Notes: generated by a model from the letters alone, not told the origin. 57,680 nucleotides of DNA from Actinokineospora inagensis DSM 44258 (GCF_000482865.1 NZ_AXWW01000053.1:1-57680); one strand, 5' to 3'; positions 32,299-40,994 are shown, counted from the first letter of the stretch. A program made the numbers and translations.

Positions 32299-32958
32299 TC
32301 AGCCCGCGAGGTCGGCCAGGGTGTTCCAGAACATCAGCTCGTAGCCCTGCAGCAGGCGGCCGAACCCGATGGCGGTGTCCGGGGTCCAGCCGCCGTCGAG
32401 GGCCTGCTGGACGGCGACCGGGTAGAGCGCCTCCAGGTCGGCGTCCGGGGTGGCGAAGAAGTCGAAGAAGCCGGTGCCCTTCTCGTCGAAGCCGTAGTGC
32501 TCGCGCAGGCCAGCCGAGATGGTGGCGCAGTAGCCGCCCCAGGCGGCGAAGTTGGCCAGGATCGCCAGCAGCGCGTCCCGGGGGCTGCCGTTGAGCGCGA
32601 GCCACGCCAGGTAGGCCGGGTACGCCTGGCAGCCCGGCCGCGGCCGGTACGCGCGGATGGCGTCGTCGTCGAGGCCGCACGCGGCGGCGAAGTCACCCAG
32701 CTTGGCCAGCGCGATGCCCTCGCCGCCCGCCAGGGTGCTGAACACCTCGCGCCCGGCCGGGTCGACGGCCTGCGCGGCCAGGGTCAGGAAGCTGCGCCAG
32801 TCACTGCTGATGATCCGGTGCTGCTCCGCGGCCAGCGCACCGAGCACCGACAGCGGCGCCTCGCCACTGGCCACCAGCGGGATGAGCCGGTTGTCGTGCT
32901 CCCCCGGCATCAACTCCCGCTGAACCCGCTCCAACAACTCCTTGCCGGACTCGCTCAT
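32299..32958 (-). CDS. TenA/PqqC-like haem-oxygenase-fold protein
   Basis: A 219-residue all-helical protein resembling the TenA/thiaminase II and PqqC superfamily (EQHRIISSDWRSFLTLAAQA, ANFAAWGGYCATISAGLREHYG). The catalytic Cys of true TenA is not clearly in place, and no thiamine genes are nearby, so thiaminase activity is doubtful. The ATG at 32958 follows GGGAGG. It is a single-gene unit with its own operator-like palindrome and terminator. Confidence 0.65.
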   Translation of the reverse strand: MSESGKELLERVQRELMPGEHDNRLIPLVASGEAPLSVLGALAAEQHRIISSDWRSFLTLAAQAVDPAGREVFSTLAGGEGIALAKLGDFAAACGLDDDAIRAYRPRPGCQAYPAYLAWLALNGSPRDALLAILANFAAWGGYCATISAGLREHYGFDEKGTGFFDFFATPDADLEALYPVAVQQALDGGWTPDTAIGFGRLLQGYELMFWNTLADLAG

Positions 32959-32993
32959 CGGTACCTCCCTGGGCGCCTGCGGACGCCAATACC

Positions 32994-33006
32994 CTAGATC
33001 ATCTAG
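32994..33006. promoter_or_regulatory. Palindrome upstream of the TenA-like gene
   Basis: CTAGAT-C-ATCTAG is a perfect 6-1-6 palindrome 36 bases before the ATG at 32958, adjoining GGTATT, a possible -10 element on the minus strand. Likely operator; cognate regulator unknown. Confidence 0.5.
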
Positions 33007-33187
33007 CAACCCGTCCGCAGTCCGCGACCAGCCGCCCCAGCACGGTTCCACCGCTCTTGAGTACACAGTGGACACAAGGCGGACCGATAGTCGGCGCAAC
33101 CCGTTCGCGCGGGCGGGAACCACACCGTCCTTTCCGGATTCGCCAGCACCGGGCCGTCAAGGTCGCGCTCCGTGGTCGACCCCGGTC

Positions 33188-33203
33188 ACTGGTCTAGACC
33201 TTG
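33188..33203. promoter_or_regulatory. DasR-type operator (dre) upstream of the chitinase
   Basis: ACTGGTCTAGACCTTG contains GGTCTAGACC and matches the dre consensus except in the right outer positions. It is about 120 bases before the chitinase start and shares its core with the perfect site at 11904. DasR control of chitinases is well established in streptomycetes. Confidence 0.7.
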
Positions 33204-33322
33204 ACGCCGATCGGTGGAATCGGCTTAGGTGAATTTCGGCCCAACCACCCGGCTCGCCCGGGTACCCGGGCCGCTTCCCTGCATGCCCGCCTGTCCCCGG
33301 CGGGCGCCGAAGGAGTGATCAC

Positions 33323-34270
33323 GTGTCGAAGAACCGCCTGATCGCGGCCCTGGCCGCGGCGGCGACGGTGGGTGGGGTGGCGCTGCTGCTGCCCACCGGC
33401 ACCGCCGAGGCCGCCACCTGCGCCGCGCCGTGGAGCAGCGGCACCGTCTACACCGGTGGCAAGACCGCGTCCTACACCGGGCACAACTGGCTGGCCAAGT
33501 GGTGGACCCAGGGCGAGACACCAGGCCGCGCCGACGTCTGGACCGACCAGGGCACCTGCGGCGGAACCACGCCGCCGACCACCACCACCCCGCCGACCAG
33601 CACCACCAAGCCGCCGACCAGCACCACGACCAGCACCCCGCCGCAGTCCACCGGGTTCGTGGTGTCCGAGGCCCAGTTCAACCAGATGTTCCCGAGCCGG
33701 AACTCGTTCTACACGTACAAGGGCCTGACCGACGCCATCACCGCGTACCCGTCGTTCGCCAACACCGGCGGCGACACCATCAAGCGGCAGGAGGCGGCGG
33801 CCTTCCTGGCCAACGTCAACCACGAGACCGGCGGGTTGGTCTACGTGAAGGAGACCAACACCGCGAACTACCCGCACTACTGCGACGCCTCGCAGCCCTA
33901 CGGCTGCCCGGCGGGCCAGGCCGCCTACTACGGCCGCGGTCCGATCCAACTGAGCTGGAACTTCAACTACAAGGCCGCGGGCGACGCGCTGGGCATCGAC
34001 CTGCTGCACAACCCGTACCTGGTCGAGCAGGACGCGGCCGTGGCGTGGAAGACCGCGCTCTGGTACTGGATGACCCAGAACGGCCCCGGCACGATGACCC
34101 CGCACGACGCGATGGTCAACAGCCGCGGCTTCGGCGAGACGATCCGCAGCATCAACGGCTCGCTGGAGTGCAACGGCGGTAACCCGGCGCAGGTGCAGAG
34201 CCGGGTGAACTCCTACCAGAAGTTCACCCAACTGCTCGGCGTCACCCCAGGGTCCAACCTGACCTGCTGA
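33323..34270 (+). CDS. Secreted GH19 chitinase with chitin-binding module
   Basis: A 315-residue exported enzyme: Sec signal peptide (about 1-30, ending GTAEA), a CBM5/12 chitin-binding module (about 32-78; WSSGTVYTGGKTASYTGHNW, KWWTQGETPG), a Thr/Pro linker (about 80-110) and a GH19 catalytic domain (about 112-315). The catalytic Glu is in NVNHETGGLVYV, followed by YYGRGPIQLSWNFNY. It hydrolyses chitin with inversion. The GTG at 33323 follows AAGGAG. A DasR-type site upstream links it to the sugar operon at 6382-11806. Confidence 0.95.
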   Translation: MSKNRLIAALAAAATVGGVALLLPTGTAEAATCAAPWSSGTVYTGGKTASYTGHNWLAKWWTQGETPGRADVWTDQGTCGGTTPPTTTTPPTSTTKPPTSTTTSTPPQSTGFVVSEAQFNQMFPSRNSFYTYKGLTDAITAYPSFANTGGDTIKRQEAAAFLANVNHETGGLVYVKETNTANYPHYCDASQPYGCPAGQAAYYGRGPIQLSWNFNYKAAGDALGIDLLHNPYLVEQDAAVAWKTALWYWMTQNGPGTMTPHDAMVNSRGFGETIRSINGSLECNGGNPAQVQSRVNSYQKFTQLLGVTPGSNLTC

Positions 34271-34279
34271 CGTGTCGTC

Positions 34280-34331
34280 GCCGAACGTGTGGCCGGGACC
34301 GCCGGAACCGGGTTCCCGCCACACGTTCGGC
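34280..34331 (+). terminator. Terminator after the chitinase
   Basis: GCCGAACGTGTGGC (34280-34293) and GCCACACGTTCGGC (34318-34331) form a perfect 14-base stem starting 10 bases after the stop; the loop can pair further. Confidence 0.85.
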
Positions 34332-34461
34332 CTAACGTCGGGTGGCCCCGTCGAGTCGTGTCGCGGGGCTGAATCCCGCTATGCCACTCTGTCCGAGTGG
34401 TCGAAACGCCCGCATCCACCCGATCCCGGCGCAGCGCGGTCGATCCCAGGGGATCGCGGCG

Positions 34462-36540
34462 GTGACGCCGGGACGCTGGCTGTGGCAGGTCTACCTCGTG
34501 GTGGGCGTGTCCCTGGTCGTCCTGTACTACCTCGCGCCGGTCGACGCGCGCGGCTTCCCGCTGCGGGTGGTGCTCTACTGCCTGATCAGCGTGTCGGCCG
34601 CGGTCGCCGTCTGGTTCGGACTCATCCGGCACCGGCCCAAACCGGTGCTGCCGTGGCTGCTCATCGGCGCCTGCCAACTGGTCTACGCCCTCGCCGACAC
34701 CATCTTCTACTTCTCGCACTACGTCCTGCTGAACACCGACTACCCGTCCCTGGCGGACCTGTTCTACCTGGCGCACTACCCGCTCGCGGTCGCCGGGATC
34801 GTGCTGCTGCTGCGCAACCGGACCCCGGGCCGGGGCGTCGCGGGCCTGCTCGACGCGGGCACGCTGGCCGTGGTGGCCGCGATGCTGTCCTGGTTGTACG
34901 TGATCGGCCCGCAGACCCGGCTGGGCGCCCCGTTCATGGTGGAGGCCGTGTCGGTCGGCTACCCGGTGATGGACCTGGCGCTGCTGACCGTCGCGCTGGG
35001 CCTGGTGCTCGGCCCCGGGTCCCGCCCGCCCGCGTTCTTCCTGTTCATCGGCTGGACCGCGGCGATCATGACGGCGGACACGATCTACGTGGTGCAGCAG
35101 CTCAACGGCACCTTCCAGACCGGTAACTTCCTGGACGCGATCTGGCTGGCAGGCAACCTGGCGCTGGGCGCGAGCGCGCTGCACCCGACGATGCGCGGCC
35201 TCGCCGAGCCCGCCCCGGTGCCGGACGCGCCGCTGAGCCCGCTGCGCATCGCCGGGCTGTCCGCGTCCGCGCTGATCGCGCCCGCGGTCCTGTTCGCGCA
35301 GTGGGCGCAGGACGCCATCCGGGACGTGCCGGTGGTGGCCGGGACGTGCGCGCTGCTGTTCGCGCTGACCATCGCCCGGCTGGCCGCCCTGGTGTCCGAC
35401 CAGCGCAGGCTGGCCATCACCGACGCGCTCACCGGCCTGCACACCCGCCGGTTCTTCGAGGCGCAGCTCCCGCTGGAGATCGCCCGCGCCCGCCGCTCCG
35501 GCGGCTCGGTGGCGGTGCTGATCGCCGATGTCGACCACTTCAAGATGATCAACGACCGGTACGGCCACCCGGCGGGTGACCAGGTGCTGATCGAGATCGC
35601 CACCCGGCTGCGCCGCACCGTGCGCGCCGGTGAGGTGCTGGCCCGCTACGGCGGCGAGGAGTTCGCCATCATCCTGCCCAGCGCCACCACCGAGACACTG
35701 CCGACGATCGCCGAACGCCTGCGCCAGACCGTGTCCGGCCAGCAGATCCGGCTGCCCGGCGAGTGCTGGACCGAGGTCACCGTCTCGGTCGGCACCGCCG
35801 TCTACCCCACGCACGGCGGCGACCCGGACAACCTCGTGTCGGTGGCCGACCGCGCCCTCTACGCCGCCAAGGCCGCGGGCCGCGACCGGGTCGTCATCGG
35901 CGACGAGCGTTCCCCGGTGCGCACCGAGAAGACCCTGGAGGGCCTGGACTACCTGCACCTGGTCGCCGACGAGGTCGACGCCAGGCTCTCCGACCACGAG
36001 CACAGCCGGGCGATCGCCCGCTGGGTCCAGGTGCTGGCGGTGGAATCCGGGATGGACGAGGACACCGCCCGGGGCGCCGCGCTGGCCGGGCGGCTGCACG
36101 ACATCGGCAAGATCGTGCTGCCCCGGTCGGTGCTCACCAAGCCGGGCCCGCTGACCGCGGCCGAGTGGGAGCTGGTGCGCGGCCACCCCGACCACGGGTA
36201 CCGGATGGCCTCGGTGGTGCCCGGCCAGGCGGCGGTGGCGGTGATCATCCGCCAGCACCACGAGCGCTGGGACGGCACCGGGTACCCGGACGGCCTGCGC
36301 GGCGCGGAGATCCGGCCGGAGGCCCGGCTGCTCGCCATCTGCGACGCCTGGGCCGCGATGCTGGCCAACCGCCCCTACCAGCGGGCGCTGTCCGAGGAGC
36401 AGGCCCGCGACCGGGTCCGCGCCGACCGCGGCAGCCACTTCGAACCGGAGATCGCCGACCTGTTCCTCGACCTGCACGCGGCCGGCCGGATCGATCCGTT
36501 GGGGCTGCTGGCCCCCCGGTCGCGCGTCCGGTCTCTTTAG
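34462..36540 (+). CDS. Membrane GGDEF/HD-GYP dual-domain cyclic-di-GMP protein
   Basis: About 692 residues. Eight to ten membrane helices (about 5-295) form a sensor-like region. A GGDEF domain (about 310-470) has the active motif ARYGGEEFAIILP; the product-inhibition I-site (RxxD) is not present, the position reading RAGE. An HD-GYP domain (about 500-680) has RLHDIGKIVLP and HHERWDGTGYPDGLRG, a complete HD-GYP signature. The protein could thus make and degrade c-di-GMP. The start is uncertain: GTG 34462 precedes the first helix; GTG 34342 and ATG 34381 would add Arg-rich residues. Confidence 0.88.
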   Translation: MTPGRWLWQVYLVVGVSLVVLYYLAPVDARGFPLRVVLYCLISVSAAVAVWFGLIRHRPKPVLPWLLIGACQLVYALADTIFYFSHYVLLNTDYPSLADLFYLAHYPLAVAGIVLLLRNRTPGRGVAGLLDAGTLAVVAAMLSWLYVIGPQTRLGAPFMVEAVSVGYPVMDLALLTVALGLVLGPGSRPPAFFLFIGWTAAIMTADTIYVVQQLNGTFQTGNFLDAIWLAGNLALGASALHPTMRGLAEPAPVPDAPLSPLRIAGLSASALIAPAVLFAQWAQDAIRDVPVVAGTCALLFALTIARLAALVSDQRRLAITDALTGLHTRRFFEAQLPLEIARARRSGGSVAVLIADVDHFKMINDRYGHPAGDQVLIEIATRLRRTVRAGEVLARYGGEEFAIILPSATTETLPTIAERLRQTVSGQQIRLPGECWTEVTVSVGTAVYPTHGGDPDNLVSVADRALYAAKAAGRDRVVIGDERSPVRTEKTLEGLDYLHLVADEVDARLSDHEHSRAIARWVQVLAVESGMDEDTARGAALAGRLHDIGKIVLPRSVLTKPGPLTAAEWELVRGHPDHGYRMASVVPGQAAVAVIIRQHHERWDGTGYPDGLRGAEIRPEARLLAICDAWAAMLANRPYQRALSEEQARDRVRADRGSHFEPEIADLFLDLHAAGRIDPLGLLAPRSRVRSL

Positions 36541-36547
36541 GACAACC

Positions 36548-36593
36548 CGGCCCACGCGCGCCGACCGGCTCGCCGCGCCGCCGGGGTGGGCCG
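36548..36593 (+). terminator. Terminator after the GGDEF/HD-GYP gene
   Basis: CGGCCCAC (36548-36555) pairs with GTGGGCCG (36586-36593), starting 8 bases after the stop. The GC-rich loop may pair internally. Confidence 0.6.
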
Positions 36594-36787
36594 AAACCCG
36601 CCACCGGTCGGCCTGTGGCACCCTGTCCCGGCGCCGGGCCACCCGGGCCAAAATCGGTCCACAATGGACAAACGGCGCGCCGAAGATCACGACTCGGCCA
36701 CGGCCCGGTCAAGATCGTTGATCCGAGATCACACTCGGGGACCCCCGGGTGGACGTGCGTCGCGGCCGTCCGGAAGAGTGCACTCAC

Positions 36788-36837
36788 CCATCGACTCGAC
36801 ACCGGGTCCCGCGTCATCCGCAGCCATCGACTCGACA
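36788..36837 (+). repeat. Direct repeat upstream of the DUF2637 gene
   Basis: CCATCGACTCGACA occurs at 36788-36801 and 36824-36837, 36 bases apart start to start, just before the ribosome site of the gene at 36849. The roughly three-and-a-half-turn spacing suits a tandem regulator site. Confidence 0.5.
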
Positions 36838-36848
36838 GGAGCGCGCAG

Positions 36849-38111
36849 GTGAGTCCGCAGATCGACATAGAACCGGAGCACGCCGAGGCCCTCGGGGGCC
36901 TGACGAGCATCGCCGACAAGATCCGCTATGCCTGTGCGCAGGTCGACCCGCCGACCACGCACGCGGTGCAGCAGTGGCTCGCCGCCTACGGGATCCACGG
37001 CATCACCCGGGCCTATGCGACCGGGATCATCAGCACCTGGCGCGGCGAGAACCGGATCGGCGACACAGGCGACCTGGTGGCGATGAGCCCCGAGCTGCTC
37101 GCCGAACTGGACGCACTCCGGTCGCACACGACCGCGACCGAACAGGCAGCGACCGAACAAGCCGCGACCAGGCAGTCCGCCGACCACCCGGCGGACGACA
37201 CGCCGACCGCCGTGGACCTGACCCCGGTCACCGCCGAGGTCACCGCGGTCCTGCCTCCCACCCCATCCCCACTCCCCGACTCGGACACCGTGGACACCGA
37301 CAGAGACTCCACCACCGCCACGGTCACGGCGACCGTGGACACCGCCGAACCGGCCACCGACCTGACCGTCGACCCGATCGAGCCGACCGCGCCGAACACC
37401 TCGACCGCGGTCGCCACGGCCGTCGAGGTCGAGACCGCAGAGCAGCCCGCGGTGGGCAACGCCGTGGTGGTCGCCGAGCAGCCGCAGACCCAGCCGATCG
37501 ACGCCTACGTCACCGCGCGGGCCAACCCGCTGCTGGAGCCGCCGGCGCCGTTGACCGCGCGGGTGCCCACCGTGCTGTCCTGGTCGGCGAACATGGCCTG
37601 GATCGTGGTCTTGGTCGCCGCGATGGGCATCTCCTGGTGGTCGCTGTTCGAGTACGCGCGCGGGTTCAGCATCCCGACGCCGCTGGCGGCCGTGGTGTCG
37701 CTGGTGTTCGACGCGTCCGCGCTGATCGTCGCGGGCTTGGCGCACCGGTACGCGCTGTCGCCGTACTCGGGGGCCGGGCCGCGGTTCGCGTTGCTGGCGC
37801 TGCTGGCGGGCAGCGTCTACCTGAACTGGGAGCACGCCGCGGGCAAGGGCTACGGCATCGAGGCGTCGATCATGTTCGCCGCGCCCGCCGCCGTCGGCAT
37901 CCTGCTGTTCGAACTGCACATCGGCTGGCACTCGCGCAGCGAGCGGCGCGCCCGCGGCCGGGTGGCCCGGTCGTTGCCGGTGATCGGCGCGTGGGGCTGG
38001 TTCCTGCACCCGCTGCAGAGCATCACCACGCTGTGGCGGGTGACGCACGCGCGCGGGGTGTCGGTGCGCGAGGCGGAGCTGAGCAGCATCGAGCAGACGC
38101 GCTCGGCATGA
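36849..38111 (+). CDS. DUF2637 membrane protein with Thr-rich N-terminal region
   Basis: A 420-residue protein. Residues 1-75 form a small helical domain (LTSIADKIRYACAQVDPPTT, WRGENRIGDTGDL) that resembles a DNA-binding or SpdB-like N-terminus. Residues about 95-220 are low-complexity, rich in Thr, Val, Ala and acidic residues. Four membrane helices (about 238-360; MAWIVVLVAAMGISWWSLFE) match DUF2637, found in actinomycete plasmid-spread (SpdB) proteins. The GTG at 36849 follows AGGAG. No conjugation genes are nearby, so a plasmid-transfer role is not implied. Confidence 0.75.
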   Translation: MSPQIDIEPEHAEALGGLTSIADKIRYACAQVDPPTTHAVQQWLAAYGIHGITRAYATGIISTWRGENRIGDTGDLVAMSPELLAELDALRSHTTATEQAATEQAATRQSADHPADDTPTAVDLTPVTAEVTAVLPPTPSPLPDSDTVDTDRDSTTATVTATVDTAEPATDLTVDPIEPTAPNTSTAVATAVEVETAEQPAVGNAVVVAEQPQTQPIDAYVTARANPLLEPPAPLTARVPTVLSWSANMAWIVVLVAAMGISWWSLFEYARGFSIPTPLAAVVSLVFDASALIVAGLAHRYALSPYSGAGPRFALLALLAGSVYLNWEHAAGKGYGIEASIMFAAPAAVGILLFELHIGWHSRSERRARGRVARSLPVIGAWGWFLHPLQSITTLWRVTHARGVSVREAELSSIEQTRSA

Positions 38112-38140
38112 GGTGATGGCGTCCCGGTCCGACCGGGGCG

Positions 38141-38187
38141 CGCGGGGTGGGGCTTGGGCCGGCTGATCGGTCCAAGCCCCGCCGCGC
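38141..38187 (+). terminator. Terminator after the DUF2637 gene
   Basis: GGGGCTTGG (38149-38157) pairs with CCAAGCCCC (38172-38180), extended by GCG-rich flanks; begins about 30 bases after the stop. Confidence 0.7.
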
Positions 38188-38351
38188 ATGTGGGCGTATA
38201 CCGTACGAACTCCGGTACCCTGGAACCCGCCCGACCACGCGCCGACCGCGCGCCCGTTCGGCGACCGAGGACGCGCGTCGGGCGCGGAACGCGCGGTTCT
38301 CGGACATGGCCGGGCACGGCGCTGGTATTCCTGTGCACGGGAGGAAGGGCG

Positions 38352-38495
38352 ATGGTCGAGTCGAGCCGGGGCGGGCCGGGTGACGCGTCGATCGTCCACA
38401 CGCGAACGTCGGAACCGATCACGGTGGGTGAGCCGCGGGTGGCCGGATTGGCCCGGTCCTGCGAGCCGCCGACCGTGCGGCATCGGACCAGTTAG
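38352..38495 (+). CDS. Possible small protein, 47 aa
   Basis: A short frame with a strong ribosome site (GGGAGGAAGG) and ATG at 38352. The product is hydrophilic (MVESSRGGPGDASIVHTRTS then EPITVGEPRVAGL) with no recognised domain. It lies in the 396-base gap between the DUF2637 terminator and the TetR gene. A TATACCGTAC stretch at about 38197 may mark a promoter. Coding is supported only by the start context. Confidence 0.35.
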   Translation: MVESSRGGPGDASIVHTRTSEPITVGEPRVAGLARSCEPPTVRHRTS

Positions 38496-38507
38496 GATCG
38501 GGCCACC

Positions 38508-39302
38508 ATGGCAAAGGACGCGACGAAGGACCACACCGGGGGCGGCGGCGATCCAGCGCGCAGCCTCGCGTTGCTGTGGCGCAAGCAGACCCAGGCCCCG
38601 GTCCGCAACGGCAGGCGCGATCTCAGCGTCGACCGCATCGTGGCCGCGGCCGTCGAGGTGGCCGACACGGACGGGCTGATCGCGTTGTCGATGCGCCGGG
38701 TCGCCGACAAGCTCAACGTGGGCACGATGTCGCTCTACACCTACGTCCCCGGCAAGGCCGAGCTGATCGACCTGATGCTGGACACGGTGTACGCGGAGCT
38801 GGACCGGCCGCGCACGCCGGTGCCGGAGTCGAACCGGGACTGTTGGCGCGATCGGCTCGAACAGGTCGCCCGGGACAGTTGGGACCTCTACCACCGGCAC
38901 CCGTGGATGCTGGGGGTCGGGGTGAGCCGGCCGCCGCTCGGTCCGAACGTGATGGCCAAGTACGACTACGAACTCGGGACGGTCGCGGGCATCGGGCTCA
39001 GCGAGATCGAGATGGACACGGTGCTCAACCTGGTGATCGGGCACGCGGAAACCTCGGCGCGGCGGGCGGTCGAGGCCACCGGCGGCGAGACCGACAGCGT
39101 CGGGGTCAGCGACGCGCAGTGGTTGGCCGCGCACGGTCCGGTGTTGACCACCCTGCTCGACCAGGAGCGCTACCCGCTGGCGGCGTCGGTGGTGTCCGCG
39201 GTGGGCACGGCGGCCGACGACCCGAAGCACGTGTTCGAGTTCGGCCTCGCCCGCATCCTCGACGGGGTGCAGGCGCTGGTGGAGTCCCGCCGGGGGTCCT
39301 AA
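38508..39302 (+). CDS. TetR-family regulator (TetR_C-type)
   Basis: A 264-residue regulator with the N-terminal HTH at about residues 40-90 (VDRIVAAAVEVADTDGLIAL, SMRRVADKLNVGTMSLYTYV) and a long ligand-binding domain like that of TetR itself (LNLVIGHAETSARRAVEA). No GGAGG precedes the ATG; a TAGGAT hexamer ends about 9 bases upstream, so the mRNA may be leaderless. It probably controls the flavin oxidoreductase that follows by 9 bases. Confidence 0.87.
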   Translation: MAKDATKDHTGGGGDPARSLALLWRKQTQAPVRNGRRDLSVDRIVAAAVEVADTDGLIALSMRRVADKLNVGTMSLYTYVPGKAELIDLMLDTVYAELDRPRTPVPESNRDCWRDRLEQVARDSWDLYHRHPWMLGVGVSRPPLGPNVMAKYDYELGTVAGIGLSEIEMDTVLNLVIGHAETSARRAVEATGGETDSVGVSDAQWLAAHGPVLTTLLDQERYPLAASVVSAVGTAADDPKHVFEFGLARILDGVQALVESRRGS

Positions 39303-39311
39303 CCTGCCAGG

Positions 39312-40259
39312 GTGAGCACCGACGCACTCGCCCTGCGGATCTTCACCGAGCCGCAGCAGGGCGCGAGTTACGACGACCTGTTGGCCATCGCCCGGCACAC
39401 CGAGGACGCCGGTTTCGACGCGTTCTTCCGCTCGGACCACTACCTGAGCATGGGGTCGGCGTCGGGGCTGCCCGGACCGACCGACGCCTGGGTCACGCTG
39501 GCCGGGTTGGCCAGGGAGACCACGCGGGTGCGGCTGGGCACGCTGATGACCGCGGCCACCTTCCGCCACCCCGGCCCGCTGGCGATCTCGGTCGCCCAGG
39601 TCGACCGGATGTCCGGCGGTCGGGTCGAGTTCGGGCTGGGCACCGGGTGGTATGAGGAGGAACACACCGCCTACGGCATCCCGTTCCCGCCGCTGCGCGA
39701 GCGGTTCGACCGGCTGGCCGAGCAACTGGAGATCGTCACCGGCCTGTGGGCGACCCCGGACGGGGAGAAGTTCTCCTTCGCCGGTCAGCACTACCGGCTG
39801 ACCGACTCCCCGGCCCTGCCGAAACCCGTCCAGCGCCCCGGTCCGCCGGTGCTGATCGGGGGCGGCGGCCCCAAGCGGACGCCCGCGCTGGCCGCCCGGT
39901 TCGCCGACGAGTTCAACCTGCCGTTCGTGTCGCTGGACTTCGCGGTCACCCAGTTCGACCGGGTGAGCGCGGCGTGCGCGGAGATCGGCCGCGACCCGGA
40001 GTCGGTGATCCGCTCGGTGGCACTGGTCGTGTGCGTGGGGCGCGACGACGCGGAGATCGCGCGGCGGGCCGACCGGATCGGCCGCGCGGTGGGAGAACTG
40101 CGCGAGAACGGTCTGGCCGGGACACCCGACGAGGTGGTCGACCGGATCGGGCAGTGGCGGGAGCGAACCGAGATCGGGCGGCTTTACCTGCAGGTGCTCG
40201 ACATCGCCGATCTGGACCAGGTGGACCTGATCGCGGAAGCGGTGGCGCCGCAGTTGTGA
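39312..40259 (+). CDS. LLM-class oxidoreductase, probably F420-dependent
   Basis: A 315-residue luciferase-like monooxygenase-fold protein: DAGFDAFFRSDHYLS, VRLGTLMTAATFRHP, VAQVDRMSGGRVEFGLGTGW and VLIGGGGPKRTPALAARFAD are typical of F420-dependent LLM oxidoreductases in actinomycetes. The substrate is unknown. The GTG at 39312 starts 9 bases after the TetR gene, so the two are probably co-transcribed. It converges on the next TetR gene with 10 bases between stops. Confidence 0.87.
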   Translation: MSTDALALRIFTEPQQGASYDDLLAIARHTEDAGFDAFFRSDHYLSMGSASGLPGPTDAWVTLAGLARETTRVRLGTLMTAATFRHPGPLAISVAQVDRMSGGRVEFGLGTGWYEEEHTAYGIPFPPLRERFDRLAEQLEIVTGLWATPDGEKFSFAGQHYRLTDSPALPKPVQRPGPPVLIGGGGPKRTPALAARFADEFNLPFVSLDFAVTQFDRVSAACAEIGRDPESVIRSVALVVCVGRDDAEIARRADRIGRAVGELRENGLAGTPDEVVDRIGQWRERTEIGRLYLQVLDIADLDQVDLIAEAVAPQL

Positions 40260-40269
40260 GCCGACCGGG

Positions 40270-40980
40270 TTACTTCTCGATGTGGGTTTCCAGGCCGCGG
40301 ATGAGGAGTTCGAGGCCGAAGGCGAAACGTTCCTGGCGGTCGCCGTTGGAGAGTTCTTCGACGATCTCGGCCATCGCCGGGTAGCGGGCGCGGGGCAGGC
40401 CGCGCATGTAGTCGCCGACGCGGGCGTAGTACTCCTCGGGCGGGGTGCCCTCGCGTTCCATGGCGGCGTTGATGGCGGACTCGAGGGCGCTGGAGGCGAC
40501 GTAGAGGGCCATCGCGTCCAGCGCCCAGGCCACCGCCTGCGGCGGGATGCCCGCGCTGCACAAGAGGGCGCTGGTGAGCTCGGTCACGTTGAGCGCGTTG
40601 GGGCCCAGCGGGACGCGACCGAGGGCGACCCGGGCGATGTCGCCGTTCTCGATGAGGATGGCGTGCGCGGTGGTCCACAGGGTGGTGAGTTGCTCGCGCC
40701 AGCGGGTCGGGTCGGGCTCCGGCAGCGGCACCTCGCCGGTGACCTGGTCGAACAGCAGGTCGAGCAGTTCTTCCTTGTTCGCGACGTGCGCGTAGAGCGA
40801 CGCGGGGCCGGTGCCCAGTTCAGTGGCCAGCCGCCGCATGCTCAGGCCGTCGATGCCCTCCGCGCGCAGGATCTTGCGGGCGGCGGTGAGGATCACCTCG
40901 CGGTTGAGCGCGCGTCTGGGGCCCGCGTTCTTCCGGGGGGTCCACCAGGGCGGCTCGATCGGCTGGTCGGCGGCGGTCAT
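40270..40980 (-). CDS. TetR-family repressor of the adjacent MFS pump
   Basis: A 236-residue TetR/AcrR regulator: HTH at about residues 25-70 (REVILTAARKILRAEGIDGL, SMRRLATELGTGPASLYAHV) and a C-terminal domain (FAFGLELLIRGLETHIEK). The ATG at 40980 is preferred to a GTG at 41001, which would begin inside an operator. It diverges from the MFS pump across three pseudo-palindromes, the usual layout for a repressor that controls itself and a drug exporter. Confidence 0.9.
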   Translation of the reverse strand: MTAADQPIEPPWWTPRKNAGPRRALNREVILTAARKILRAEGIDGLSMRRLATELGTGPASLYAHVANKEELLDLLFDQVTGEVPLPEPDPTRWREQLTTLWTTAHAILIENGDIARVALGRVPLGPNALNVTELTSALLCSAGIPPQAVAWALDAMALYVASSALESAINAAMEREGTPPEEYYARVGDYMRGLPRARYPAMAEIVEELSNGDRQERFAFGLELLIRGLETHIEK

Positions 40981-40994
40981 GGGAGCCAGCCTAG

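Noticed and set aside
34381-34450. Serine-tRNA-like string (GTCCGAGTGGTCGAA)
   Set aside because: No acceptor stem, anticodon arm or T-loop consensus can be placed around it.
34213-36690. Minus-strand open frame of about 825 codons
   Set aside because: Antisense to the GGDEF/HD-GYP gene, composition typical of a shadow frame, no motif.
36849-38111. Integrated conjugative plasmid indicated by the SpdB-like DUF2637 protein
   Set aside because: No Tra, integrase, rep or attachment site nearby; DUF2637 genes are common as single chromosomal genes in actinomycetes.
36729-39791. Very long minus-strand open frame (about 1,020 codons)
   Set aside because: It lies antisense to the DUF2637, TetR and LLM genes, has Arg/Gly/Val-rich low-complexity content and no domain motif; long antisense frames are expected at this GC content.
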